Made by a program: the position numbers and the translations under genes. Below, piece by piece: positions 54,564-63,874 of a stretch of DNA of 64,000 nucleotides. Origin of the DNA: Parahaliea aestuarii (lineage in GTDB: Bacteria; Pseudomonadota; Gammaproteobacteria; Pseudomonadales; Halieaceae); assembly GCF_008064635.1 (NCBI RefSeq), contig NZ_VRYZ01000010.1:102751-166750 (forward strand), in the 5' to 3' direction. The notes below the pieces were generated by a model, which saw nothing but the letters and a program-made list of their open reading frames with translations, did no database searches and had not been told where the DNA came from. Position 1 is the stretch's first letter. Each line of letters opens with the position of its first letter.

Positions 54564-56216
54564 ATGACCGATCGCCATAGCGTCTCACCCGGGCGGCCGA
54601 TCGATTGGACATCGCCGCAGGATCTGCTCACTCAATATGTATCGCTTTTGCGTATTCAGCGCTCTGACCTGCCATTCATTCCCAACGTCATTTCCTGCCT
54701 TCTGAAATCCCTTAGCGAGCGCGACCGCTACCGCTACCACTGGGTACCCGCGGCCCTTTTTGGTCAGCTCTCAAATGAGCTTGAAACAATCAACGAGTAC
54801 CTCCGCTCTGAAAATCGGTTACCGATATTGCCGGCGTCGATGCGGGGGAACCCGGTTCACGGATATATCTCCGAGGAACCGCTTGCCGCACTTGTCTGCC
54901 ATGACAATTCCGAATGGAGTGAGGTGATTAAAGCAGTTCGCGTCATGGTTCTAGTCTATGTCGTGCGGGCAAAGGACAGCTCTGAGGTGTTGTCCACTAA
55001 CTTGCTGAGGGAGCTGCGGCTCAGTTTCCCCAAGCAGAACAACAGGCCGCTTTTTGAGCTGATCAGGCGAGAGATTAGTGATCCCGCATTTTTGATTACG
55101 CTTCATTCACAGCTCTTGGAAACACCAAGTCTCCGAGGCGTAGACGAATCAGTCAAAAAAGGGTTGACGAAACTCACAGAGCGGTTGATCGAGATCGTTC
55201 GATCTGAAGGGGGGATTGATGCGTCAGGAGCTCATGATGCAGGCGACCCAACCCGGCAGTTAACCGAAGGTTTGGGTACGCCGCCCGCTCCTCTCTCTAG
55301 GCAATCCCGGGGAGAATCTCCCGGGCGAGCATCGGGGGCGGGAGGCGCAACAGACACCAGGCCGGTACGACCTCCTTCAAGAGTGGCTGTCCAGAATGAA
55401 CTAGAGGAGGGCGCAGCCCATCAAGTCATCGCCCTTCCTCAAGAAGATCGTTACGGAGAGCCCCGCTGGACCTTCTATGTGGCTGAATCTGACCGGGAGG
55501 CCGCTTCCACTTCGGATTTGTCGGAACTGGCTGCGCGATCCGCCGCTTCCCGCTACTGGTTGCGTACACTTTCCCATTCTGCTCCCAGCAACCGGCTTGT
55601 CAGGAACCGGTTGGAGCGTCAAAGATTCCTTGCCTTCATCCATGACTATCTTGCCGGAGATAATGACCGCCTGAAGGGCTGCGCTTTGGCACATCTGGTG
55701 GCTTATTTGACGCCGGTTAGCGCCAAGGCTTTCCTATTCGACCCAGATATCTATAAGAGAGTGTTTGACGATGATGGGAGATTCCGTGTCAATACGGTGC
55801 AGGTGGAGCGGAAAGCAGTACATTCTCTGAATGCAAACGGCCCGGTGCGGGGGCTGCTCGAAATGGTTGTGCTGGCGATGCCGGAACAATATACCGCGAT
55901 CATTGGGCGGCTGAAGGCATTACCGATCAACAGCTTTGCGGAGGGCTTTGCACTAGATGAGGCCAGCTATGTGCTGGCGAAGAAGACATTCTTCAGGCAT
56001 CTAAGTGATGGTGGCCGCTATCCGTTCAAACCCGCAAATCTAAATAAGCAGCTCCAGTTCGCGCTGCAGCAAGTAGGCGACAACACGGCAGCGACGTATA
56101 CGTTGGCAGGCCGATCCAATGAACTTTATCCCGTCCTTTTCCACTATTGGCGAGCCTCTGAGCAAACACTGAAAACACTGTACGCCGATGCCGTGGATCG
56201 TTTGTTAGCGGAATAA
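54564..56216 (+). CDS. Unknown protein coupled to the giant recombinase
   Basis: 550 aa, not recognised. Residues ~1-225 are helical (LLTQYVSLLRIQ, SCLLKSLSERDRYR, ELIRREISDPAF). A low-complexity Pro/Gly/Arg linker runs ~235-290. A second helical region (~335-550) contains RNRLERQRFLAFIHDYL and SNELYPVLFHYWRASEQTLKTLY. No signal peptide or membrane helix. Its TAA is directly followed by the ATG of the recombinase (TAAATG), so the two are surely co-translated and probably act together. It may supply DNA-binding or core-binding functions. Confidence 0.75.
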   Translation: MTDRHSVSPGRPIDWTSPQDLLTQYVSLLRIQRSDLPFIPNVISCLLKSLSERDRYRYHWVPAALFGQLSNELETINEYLRSENRLPILPASMRGNPVHGYISEEPLAALVCHDNSEWSEVIKAVRVMVLVYVVRAKDSSEVLSTNLLRELRLSFPKQNNRPLFELIRREISDPAFLITLHSQLLETPSLRGVDESVKKGLTKLTERLIEIVRSEGGIDASGAHDAGDPTRQLTEGLGTPPAPLSRQSRGESPGRASGAGGATDTRPVRPPSRVAVQNELEEGAAHQVIALPQEDRYGEPRWTFYVAESDREAASTSDLSELAARSAASRYWLRTLSHSAPSNRLVRNRLERQRFLAFIHDYLAGDNDRLKGCALAHLVAYLTPVSAKAFLFDPDIYKRVFDDDGRFRVNTVQVERKAVHSLNANGPVRGLLEMVVLAMPEQYTAIIGRLKALPINSFAEGFALDEASYVLAKKTFFRHLSDGGRYPFKPANLNKQLQFALQQVGDNTAATYTLAGRSNELYPVLFHYWRASEQTLKTLYADAVDRLLAE

Positions 56217-59200
56217 ATGGATAAGCCGCTTTCGGAAAACTATCCCACAAGTGATTTCCTCGCTGAAATCCCCGTAATAGCTTTGTCCCACTACGAGAAA
56301 GCCTGCGCGCTGGCGGATGGTTGTCTTGCGGAGATTCACAACGCCTATGTCACCTATACCCTAGTGCTTCAGCAATTTGCGACACTCGCAAGGCCGGTAA
56401 ACGGTATGTTTCCCCATATCACTGACCTGGATCTTGAGAATGGATTGATCCTTCTTCAGGACAAAGTGACGATTGAAGTTCGCCCTTTTCGGCTGGTGGC
56501 AATGCCCGGCTTTTCTGTACAGCAGTGGCACCATTACATACGTCATCTGGAGGCACTGGCAACCAAAATACTGTCCCATGATCGAGAGAGTCTGGTCGGA
56601 AGATCGATCATCCATCATATCCGCGGGAACGAAAACCCGATGGTTCCATTCTGCTTCTACCTTCAGAAGGATCTGAAAAGTACGCTGGAGATCAAGAAAG
56701 GTAACCTGGACGACCATTACGCCGAGGCATTCGGGCTGGCCTCCAACTGTGCCAGGTCGATATTCTCGACTGAAGTTAGTGAGCGAGGCGTCTCCGGTAC
56801 CGTAATTAGCATTTGCCTCGGACACAATGATGCCAATGGTCTTGAAGATGACTTTGGGGCTCGCTCGTTCCGAACGCCCGTGATGGACCTGCCTCGACTC
56901 GCCTCACGATTAGGAAACTATCTTCCAGGGCCGGGTTGGCAATCGGTCGAAAGCCCATTGATTCGGCAGGGTGGTAGGCGTCGTAGGAAGCTAGACCTTC
57001 TTCCTCCCACTAACAGCCCGCACGATACAGTGCCCTTCGGATATGAGGCCAGGGCGGCAAGGCGTACACGAACCAAGCGACATGTAAACAGGATTGTTCG
57101 GCAGTGTTTTCAGGCTTACTTTGAGGAACACGAAGTAAAATCTGGTCGCACCCAGTGGGACGCAAAGACTGTTGGCGCGTTGAGAGATCGCATTTCCCGG
57201 GATTGTGAGAGCGCAGGGGTTAACATCTCGTGGGGGCTGCGAATTCTTTACACCTTCGCTGCGCAGCAACGAAGAAAGCAAGGATACTTTGGAGGCATTC
57301 GCGCTCGAATGCCGATAGAACCTGAGCCCAGTCCATTCCATCAGGATAGCCTGCAGAAATACCTCCGGATTACACGATTACGTGCAGCATTTGATACATA
57401 CCTGAAACAAGCTGGCCAGAAAGATAGTCTGCCAACAGCTGCGAAGCGTGCGGCCGAGTTGGTTGTTCATATCGCCTTGGAGGGGCTCTGTGGGCATGCG
57501 GGACGTCTGTGTGCTGTTACTGCGGCTCTGTTTAGTGACCGATTTCAGGTCGGCGGATTGCCCTATTTACACCTATCCAACAAAAGCCTTGGGGAGCAAG
57601 CGTTGGTGCCCCATCGCGTATTTCTGGATGGCAAGGCGCACATGCTCGTATCGGGTCTGGTCCGGCTTCACAGCGGGAATGAGTATCCCGGCATAGAGGC
57701 GATCAAAAAGTACCTTGAAGAACTTTGGGAGACACTTCATGGAGATTTGGCAAAACCTGATGAGATATGGGAAAGCTGGGCTGCGCTCAGCAGAGAAGCA
57801 GCCTTGTTGGAACTGCCAGGGGTGTATCGAGAGATTGTAGCGAGAGCCGTACCTAGTCGTACATTACCGGAAAAGCGCTTTCGGCAACTAATTCTTCAAA
57901 CGACGATGTCGATAGCGGAATCGGAGGTTGTCGCTCCTCCACCACTGATAACTGCCCGACAGCAAGTGGCACCGGCGATAAGACAGGGGGAAAAGCAAGC
58001 ACTAGAGCAGTATCGGAAATGGTTGGGCGAACAGGTGGCGTCTATTAGGTGTGAAACTGATCGCGCCAATAAACTAAGTGAAGCGCAGAAAGCCTCGCTG
58101 TCGTACCGCCTTAAACAATATCCAGCGACGGACGAGGGATTGGTCGTTGCGGCATTGATAAACTGGGGGCTCAGGTTATGTGAGGGTAAGACGCTTTTCG
58201 GCTCCAGCGTTAAATTCAGCACCGTGGTGTCCTATCAGAAGCAGGTCATTCGAGTACTGCGAAGAGCGCAGGAGATAGATGACATACAGCACTGGCAGCC
58301 GAATGACTTCGAAGATTTCTATCTGGATACTGTTGAGCGGCATCAGCAGGCCGGGCAGAAATTGGCGGGCCGCTTGATGGATTTTGATGTGGAGATCGGT
58401 GCGCTTCTGGGCCGGGAGGAGGGGCTGGATTGGTCATCGATCATATCAAATACCGCCAACGATCCTGACCGCCTCGAACAGCGAATAGACGCCAACATCA
58501 TTACGGAAGCTGAATACACCGCTGCGCTCGATGCGATTGCTCGGTTGCCAGAGTGTAGTGAACTACATAGTGCGCAGATCAGCTTTCTACTAATCCTGGG
58601 CTTTAGATTTGGTCTCAGGTGGTCAGAGGCATTTTTCCTTGAGGTAAGGGATCTCCAGTACTCGCGAAAATTCGTAGAGTTGTTTGTACAGATCAGAAAG
58701 AACCGGTTCCGAGAACTGAAAAGCTTGAGCGCCACACGGCGGGTTCCGTTGGTGGGAGCACTGTCTGATCGAGAGACCTCGAGTATCAGCACAGTACTTG
58801 GACACGCTGAAACCTGGCGCCAGGAGAATCCGCTTGCGTTATTGATGCAACGCTCAGGCGGTTGTGATGATCGTATCGATGAAGGAGAGGCGGCGCAGGT
58901 TATCAACACGACACTCAAACGTGTCAGCGGCGATAGAACCCTTCGCTACCATCATGGCCGCCACACCTTTGCTTCGCGGCTGATGACTGTTGCATTGATT
59001 GAGCGAACTTCAGAGGAGTATGTATCTGTACTGCACCATCTGGCTCCCAATCATTACTACGGTGAAACGGCGCTGGAAAACCTGTGGCATCAGGAAGCCT
59101 CGTTGACGCAGAAGCTGAACTGCATTGCTGAGGTCATCGGCCACAAGGGTATTGTACCCACCACGGTTGGGAGCTATGTCCATGTTCATGATCTCATTCT

Positions 59201-60191
59201 AAGAAATGTCCATCGTAGCCGGCGAGGGAGCGCTGAAGTTGAAGCGACAGCCCTGAGCTATATGTTAGGTGTCAAACGTGCAGCAATCCGCCAGGCCCGA
59301 TCCCGGGCGGCACAAGAAGGTCGCCCATTCGACCCGATCAAAACATACTTTAAGAAGGCCAATGGCTTTGATCAGATTGATGAGAAAAAGCCACCGGTTA
59401 ATGACAGATTGGCGAAAGTGCCACCCGGTGATAGCAGAACTTATACAATTCATGAAGTCTTTGACCTTTTGCAGGGGTTTGCGCGAGAAACATCAAGTTT
59501 GCTTGCGGGCGAAGCTGGATTGATCAGCAGGCCGATGTTTGAGCTGTGCCAGCTGGCTCAGTCAATAGAAAGGCAGTCCGGATACACAGGTTTCAATCTA
59601 TATGTGCTTACAGAAGGCAAGCGAGTTGTACCCTTGCCTAGACAGGATCTGCTTAAAGCGCCGAATCAAAACGAGTGCGAGCGCGTTCGAAGGATGCTCT
59701 CAGTGTTTGGAGAACGGTGGCAGATTTGGTCAGAAGCGGAACGAGAAATTGCTCAGGTCACCATCCGTGAGTGGACTAAGGCCAATCAGCCCCGAGCGGC
59801 TTACCTGCTATTTGAGGACTCGCATTCGCTTGGTGCCTTTCTGCACGGGCTAAGTATCTTTGGCGTGCCACACTACACATGGGAGGTGCTCGTGCCGAAA
59901 GGGTGTGAAAGTCTGCGCGAGGACTGGTCCGACGTCTGTCCGGACGTTTTTAACTATTACATCCGTCGGGATCATGTGGTTCGTCAGTTGCCCGGAGCAT
60001 CCCCTGTGTATCAGGCGGCACGTCTTGGGCTTCGGCTCAAAAACCCAATTGGTCGGGCGCTTGATAGAGGGGATTTTCGGCGATATATGTTTGTCATTGC
60101 CACGTTCCTTGCACATAAAAGCCCTAGATACCGAGTAACAGAACTCCTCTCAATGTCTTGTAAAGGCAGCATTTTCCGAGAAATGTGCTAA
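56217..60191 (+). CDS. Giant tyrosine recombinase, 1,324 aa, with a second decayed core
   Basis: The middle region holds an intact tyrosine-recombinase core: Arg801 (GLRWSE), a Lys-rich beta-hairpin ~832-850, His912-x-x-Arg915 (HHGRHTFAS), His976 (IGHKG) and Tyr987 (VGSYVHV). Before it, ~650-790 looks like a core-binding domain. Residues 1-215 read as another core: Arg59 (ARPVNG), LQDK near 82, Asn177-x-x-Arg180, LGH with His203, and Phe213 exactly where the nucleophilic Tyr should be, so this copy should be inactive. Ordinary integrases are 300-450 aa. The last ~330 residues are unrecognised. It should cut and rejoin DNA at the adjacent attachment site. Confidence 0.85.
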   Translation: MDKPLSENYPTSDFLAEIPVIALSHYEKACALADGCLAEIHNAYVTYTLVLQQFATLARPVNGMFPHITDLDLENGLILLQDKVTIEVRPFRLVAMPGFSVQQWHHYIRHLEALATKILSHDRESLVGRSIIHHIRGNENPMVPFCFYLQKDLKSTLEIKKGNLDDHYAEAFGLASNCARSIFSTEVSERGVSGTVISICLGHNDANGLEDDFGARSFRTPVMDLPRLASRLGNYLPGPGWQSVESPLIRQGGRRRRKLDLLPPTNSPHDTVPFGYEARAARRTRTKRHVNRIVRQCFQAYFEEHEVKSGRTQWDAKTVGALRDRISRDCESAGVNISWGLRILYTFAAQQRRKQGYFGGIRARMPIEPEPSPFHQDSLQKYLRITRLRAAFDTYLKQAGQKDSLPTAAKRAAELVVHIALEGLCGHAGRLCAVTAALFSDRFQVGGLPYLHLSNKSLGEQALVPHRVFLDGKAHMLVSGLVRLHSGNEYPGIEAIKKYLEELWETLHGDLAKPDEIWESWAALSREAALLELPGVYREIVARAVPSRTLPEKRFRQLILQTTMSIAESEVVAPPPLITARQQVAPAIRQGEKQALEQYRKWLGEQVASIRCETDRANKLSEAQKASLSYRLKQYPATDEGLVVAALINWGLRLCEGKTLFGSSVKFSTVVSYQKQVIRVLRRAQEIDDIQHWQPNDFEDFYLDTVERHQQAGQKLAGRLMDFDVEIGALLGREEGLDWSSIISNTANDPDRLEQRIDANIITEAEYTAALDAIARLPECSELHSAQISFLLILGFRFGLRWSEAFFLEVRDLQYSRKFVELFVQIRKNRFRELKSLSATRRVPLVGALSDRETSSISTVLGHAETWRQENPLALLMQRSGGCDDRIDEGEAAQVINTTLKRVSGDRTLRYHHGRHTFASRLMTVALIERTSEEYVSVLHHLAPNHYYGETALENLWHQEASLTQKLNCIAEVIGHKGIVPTTVGSYVHVHDLILRNVHRSRRGSAEVEATALSYMLGVKRAAIRQARSRAAQEGRPFDPIKTYFKKANGFDQIDEKKPPVNDRLAKVPPGDSRTYTIHEVFDLLQGFARETSSLLAGEAGLISRPMFELCQLAQSIERQSGYTGFNLYVLTEGKRVVPLPRQDLLKAPNQNECERVRRMLSVFGERWQIWSEAEREIAQVTIREWTKANQPRAAYLLFEDSHSLGAFLHGLSIFGVPHYTWEVLVPKGCESLREDWSDVCPDVFNYYIRRDHVVRQLPGASPVYQAARLGLRLKNPIGRALDRGDFRRYMFVIATFLAHKSPRYRVTELLSMSCKGSIFREMC

Positions 60192-60297
60192 AACCATCGC
60201 GAAAGCGCACATTCCGATTGACATGGCATAGGCCGGTGGCATCCTTTGTTTTGAGGTCTCTCCCGATCGATTTACTTGATAGTAGAAGGAGAGAACC

Positions 60298-61221
60298 ATG
60301 TCGACTAATAGCTCTATTCTGCTGCTGTCCCAGCGGTGTCCAGAGGCCAATATTCGTTTTATTAACGGAGAAGACGTTCCGTCGTTTCCTACAGAGTCCA
60401 TAAGCAGAAAGGCGCGGGAAAGAGGTCTAGAAAAGCTCGCTAGATCCGTACTGAGTAGCGAAATGTCTCAGCGAGGGAAATTCAAACTGGAAAGTGATCA
60501 CATTATCGGGTCGGATGGCGAGGTCTGGTTTGAGATTCGGGCTGCGCTGGACGAAACTGCGAGCGAGCTAGACATACGAGACGGATCACTTGATGCTGCT
60601 TGCAAAAAAGTCGGCATCGCCATGCAGGCTCTAGAAACCTTGGTTGACTCCGGTGCTGACGGGAAAGCATGTGAAGAGTTTCGGGCACTGTATGGAGAAA
60701 GTGAATTTACGAAATTCAAAGGATTTGTCGCCAATGATCTGAGTAAACTGCGACATCATAAGCTAGAAGTCATGATCGGAGAGCAGCGCGACCCTGTTTC
60801 TATGGAAGTTCCTGCGAAAACGAGAAGGGTGCGAGAAGGCGATACGATGAAGCGACGGGGGATCATACGATTTGACTTTCAAAGTGAAGTTGGATCGTCT
60901 CAATTTCAAGACTTCGCAACCAATGTAAAGTATTCGATTGTTACGCGTGATTCAGATTGCAATGAGGTGCGCGAGTATGCGAGTTATAATCGGCGTGAAG
61001 TAATTATGTCGGGCCGACCTCAGGTGAAAGACGGAAAAATAGTCGCTATTGAAGTGGATTCTCTAGAGCTCGTGGACAAATCCGACGCTGCGATGGAAGC
61101 GGACAATATAAAGTTCAATGAACTTCAGAATAGAGTAAGACGTATTGGTTCGAGTGGGCAGGACGCCAATAAAACTCCCATCGAATATGACGTGGCGGGG
61201 AATGAGCATTTCACAATATAG
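60298..61221 (+). CDS. Unknown protein downstream of the recombinase
   Basis: 307 aa with AAGGAGAG before the ATG. Not recognised. Residues ~1-190 are mainly helical with a Lys/Arg-rich basic stretch (PAKTRRVREGDTMKRRG); ~195-275 are beta (GIIRFDFQSEVG, KYSIVTRDSD, IVAIEVDSLELV). It may bind nucleic acid. The 106-nt gap upstream contains TTGACA (60218-60223) with a weak -10 17 nt later, so it may have its own promoter. Confidence 0.65.
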   Translation: MSTNSSILLLSQRCPEANIRFINGEDVPSFPTESISRKARERGLEKLARSVLSSEMSQRGKFKLESDHIIGSDGEVWFEIRAALDETASELDIRDGSLDAACKKVGIAMQALETLVDSGADGKACEEFRALYGESEFTKFKGFVANDLSKLRHHKLEVMIGEQRDPVSMEVPAKTRRVREGDTMKRRGIIRFDFQSEVGSSQFQDFATNVKYSIVTRDSDCNEVREYASYNRREVIMSGRPQVKDGKIVAIEVDSLELVDKSDAAMEADNIKFNELQNRVRRIGSSGQDANKTPIEYDVAGNEHFTI

Positions 61222-61353
61222 ATACCATGGGGGCATATTGCCAAGCTAGTATGCCCGATGAGGCGAATCTGTTCCTGGATGAGAGATTGCGATTGACCTC
61301 TGCGACCATCCTGGAGGTGCATAACGTTATCAAAGTCATGGCGCAAGGTCTTT

Positions 61354-61962
61354 ATGGACAATCCAGCTAGTCAAATCCCATTGGAATGGCAGCCCTACGT
61401 AGTCATACTAGGCGAGCGTCGTGTGTTGGATATCGTTGCTTCTGCGACGGCAGCAGTTCGGAAGGCTATGGCCGAAAGTGAGCGAGTTGAAAGTAGAGTT
61501 CTCGATACGGAGGAGCGCAGGGTACTCGCTTCCATCGGAGCCAATCTTGACTACCCGCCGACAAAGGTTGAAGAGGCATTTCGGCGAAGTCGTATTCGGC
61601 ATGATCTTGAGTTGGCTAAGCTGCAAGATGAGAGCCTCAATTTTGATCAGGTTCGTGATCAGCTTTGCCTGACTCAGAAAGAATTCCAGCAGCTGCTCGC
61701 TACCCGAAAGATCATTTGCTTTGGAGTGGGTTCCCAAAGATGGTTTCCTGTATTCCAGTTTCGCGAAGGTGGTGGATTACTTCCTGGATTTGAAGAGGTA
61801 TCGCCGCACATACGCGAAAGTGCCAGCCCGGTGCATGTTGCGGTATTGTTCGAGACACCTTCGATTGATCTGGTGTTTGAGGGAGAGAAACTAAGTATTG
61901 TCGAATGGCTTTCTCGCGGATTGCCGGTACAAGAGGTGAAGCTTCTGGCGGAAGAAATTTGA
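61354..61962 (+). CDS. MbcA/ParS-like HTH protein without a RES toxin
   Basis: 202 aa. A helical N-terminal part is followed by an HTH-like SLNFDQVRDQLCLTQKEFQQLLATRK. Then comes RWFPVFQFREGGGLLPGFEEV, close to the ...FPAFQF...LPGL... element of MbcA/ParS (DUF2384) proteins, and SIVEWLSRGLPVQEVKLL near the end. In that family such proteins neutralise RES-domain toxins, but neither neighbour is one. It could regulate the module or be an orphan. Confidence 0.55.
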   Translation: MDNPASQIPLEWQPYVVILGERRVLDIVASATAAVRKAMAESERVESRVLDTEERRVLASIGANLDYPPTKVEEAFRRSRIRHDLELAKLQDESLNFDQVRDQLCLTQKEFQQLLATRKIICFGVGSQRWFPVFQFREGGGLLPGFEEVSPHIRESASPVHVAVLFETPSIDLVFEGEKLSIVEWLSRGLPVQEVKLLAEEI

Positions 61963-62149
61963 GGCAAAGAAGAGTCATAATTGCTTTAGGTTAATTTTTC
62001 GGCATTTTCGGCAGCGTGGCCTCTTGGCGTTGACGATCTAGATCCACAATCCACCATAGTCGCTGCTGGCCGCGTACAAATTTTTCTGAGGCGTAAAGGA
62101 TGAATGGAGTGGGGACTGATTCTTCGGAACTGAGTAAGCTTTTGAGAGC

Positions 62150-62200
62150 CTACAAGTCAATTTGATGATGCTTGCCATTTGGCAATTCAATATCAAGCCG
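62150..62200 (-). pseudogene. 3' part of an XRE gene split by the IS256 element
   Basis: On the minus strand this encodes ...IELPNGKHHQIDL and a TAG stop (62152-62150). Joined to the part at 63,507-63,767 after removing one copy of the 9-bp duplication it restores a smooth 100-aa reading frame (GGKMRLD + IELPNGKHH). Confidence 0.8.
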
Positions 62201-63506
62201 AGCCTGTAAATAAAACTGTGTAAACCGCCTATCATTGCACCCTGACAGGGTAAGGATAGGCCACATGAACAAGAAAGAACTGGAAGCCTTCGCACGGGAG
62301 GCAGCCAAAACCCTCAAGACCGAGAAGGACCTCAACGAGTTCAGCCAGATGCTGACCAAGATCACCGTCGAGGCGGCGCTGAATGCCGAACTCGACGAGC
62401 ATCTGGGCTATGACCGCCACCAGGCCTCTGACAACGCCAACAGCCGCAACGGCTACACCAGCAAGACCCTGAAGACCGAGGACGGTCAGTTCGAGCTGAA
62501 CACGCCTCGCGACCGCGAAGGCAGCTTCCAGCCGCAGCTGGTGAAGAAGGGGCAGACCCGCTTCACCTCAATGGACGACAAGATCCTGAGCCTGTACGCC
62601 AAGGGCATGACGACCCGGGAGATCGTCTCCACCTTCAAGGAGATGTACCATGCCGACATCTCGCCTACCCTGATTTCCAAGGTGACAGAGGCTGTCATCG
62701 ACCAGGTCGTGGAATGGCAGTCGCGCCCCCTGGACCCGGTATATCCGATCGTCTACCTGGACTGCATCGTGGTCAAAATCCGGCAGGACAAGCAGGTCAT
62801 CAACAAGGCGATCTACCTGGCCCTGGGCGTCAACCTCGAAGGCCACAAGGAGCTGCTGGGCATGTGGCTCTCCGAGAACGAGGGCGCCAAATTCTGGCTG
62901 GGCGTCCTGACAGAGCTCCAGAATCGCGGTGTGAAGGACATTCTCATCGCTTGCGTGGATGGGCTCAAAGGCTTCCCTGACGCCATCAGCGCAGCTTACC
63001 CGCAGGCGCAAATCCAGCTCTGCATCGTCCACATGGTGCGCAACTCGATGAAGTACGTGCCGTGGAAGGATTACAAGGCCGTGACGGCCGATCTCAAGCG
63101 CATCTACCAGTCAGCCACCGAGGAAGAAGCTCTGCAGGCGCTGGACGAGTTCGAGAATCGCTGGGGTGAGAAGTACCCCCATATTGGCCGCTCCTGGCGC
63201 AGCCACTGGCCGAACCTGAACACCCTGTTCCGATACCCCGAGGACATCCGCAAGGCGATCTACACCACCAACGCCATCGAATCGCTGAACAGCGTCATCC
63301 GCAAAGCCATCAAGAAACGGAAGCTGTTCCCGACTGACGACTCCGCCCGTAAGGTCGTGTACCTGGCGATCATGGATGCGTCGAAGAAATGGACGATGCC
63401 GATCCGGAATTGGAAGGCTGCGCTGAACCGGTTTATGATCGAGTTCGAGGATCGCATCAGCGATTACGTTTAACCCCGGCGGTTACACAGAATTATTTAC
63501 ACCCTC
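62201..63506 (+). mobile_element. IS256-family insertion sequence with 9-bp target duplication
   Basis: About 1,306 bp. Subterminal inverted repeats share TGTAAATA and CTGTGTAA-CCGCC (left 62,205-62,229; right 63,478-63,501, with a one-base gap and a few mismatches). The sequence ATCAAGCCG occurs directly on both sides (62,192-62,200 and 63,507-63,515), a 9-bp target-site duplication of the size expected for the family. The duplication is perfect, so the insertion is recent. Confidence 0.88.
62265..63473 (+). CDS. IS256-family (mutator-type) transposase
   Basis: 402 aa from the ATG at 62265 with TAAGGA upstream. The DDE triad is visible: Asp in VYLDCIVVKI, Asp in ACVDGLKGFPDAI, and Glu in TNAIESLNSVIR. 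The Y-(2)-LD and the RNGYTSKTLKT segment are typical. Full length and intact, so the element may still be active. Codon use is GC-rich, unlike its AT-rich surroundings. Confidence 0.93.
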   Translation: MNKKELEAFAREAAKTLKTEKDLNEFSQMLTKITVEAALNAELDEHLGYDRHQASDNANSRNGYTSKTLKTEDGQFELNTPRDREGSFQPQLVKKGQTRFTSMDDKILSLYAKGMTTREIVSTFKEMYHADISPTLISKVTEAVIDQVVEWQSRPLDPVYPIVYLDCIVVKIRQDKQVINKAIYLALGVNLEGHKELLGMWLSENEGAKFWLGVLTELQNRGVKDILIACVDGLKGFPDAISAAYPQAQIQLCIVHMVRNSMKYVPWKDYKAVTADLKRIYQSATEEEALQALDEFENRWGEKYPHIGRSWRSHWPNLNTLFRYPEDIRKAIYTTNAIESLNSVIRKAIKKRKLFPTDDSARKVVYLAIMDASKKWTMPIRNWKAALNRFMIEFEDRISDYV

Positions 63507-63767
63507 ATCAAGCCGCATCTTACCGCCAGCAGCCTCAATGTACTGCTTCAAGTTATAGAGCGTTAGATCTTTGCCGTCCTGCTCCAGGCCAGTATCTGTT
63601 GGCTGCGTTACACCAGGGGGCACAGCGATTTCCGACTGCATTTTATCCATGAGAGCACGAATTTCGGCTAGATGGATATCCAGCAGCACAAGAGAAGCTG
63701 GCTCAGTTGCTGTTGCTACCACGTCCGGCTTTTCGGTTGCTAGGATCTGTTGTAATGCTCTGCCCAT
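63507..63767 (-). pseudogene. 5' part of an XRE-family antitoxin-like gene, disrupted by IS256
   Basis: The frame starts at the ATG at 63767 (GAGG 8 nt upstream) and runs to the insertion, after which it reads 7 IS-derived residues and stops at 63,483. The encoded part has DIHLAEIRALMDKMQSEIA and GVTQPTDTGLEQDGKDLTL, a helix-turn-helix of the XRE antitoxin type, and LKQYIEAAGGKMRLD, the usual C-terminal strand region of that family. The gene lost its last 13 codons. Confidence 0.78.
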
Positions 63768-63829
63768 CTCACTCACCTCTTTTCAAGTGTACGGTATTAG
63801 ATAACAATTCGACTGTCGAAGCGCGGCGT

Positions 63830-63874
63830 TTACAGCTGAACGTCGAAATACCTTAATTGCACACGAGGTTTGCC
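63830..63874 (-). pseudogene. Possible C-terminal stub of a gene cut by the IS3 element
   Basis: Fourteen codons (GKPRVQLRYFDVQL) and a TAA, ending 62 nt upstream of the XRE start. This is where a RelE-type toxin gene normally lies. The reading is cut exactly at the IS3 end. The stub is too short for family assignment. Confidence 0.25.

Noticed and set aside
54376..54612. 78-codon minus-strand frame beside the tRNA fragment
   Set aside because: Overlaps the start of the 550-aa gene, has no ribosome site or family resemblance.
54564..60191. Tn7-like (TnsABC) or serine recombinase module
   Set aside because: No TnsA/B nuclease or AAA motifs; the visible catalytic residues are those of tyrosine recombinases.
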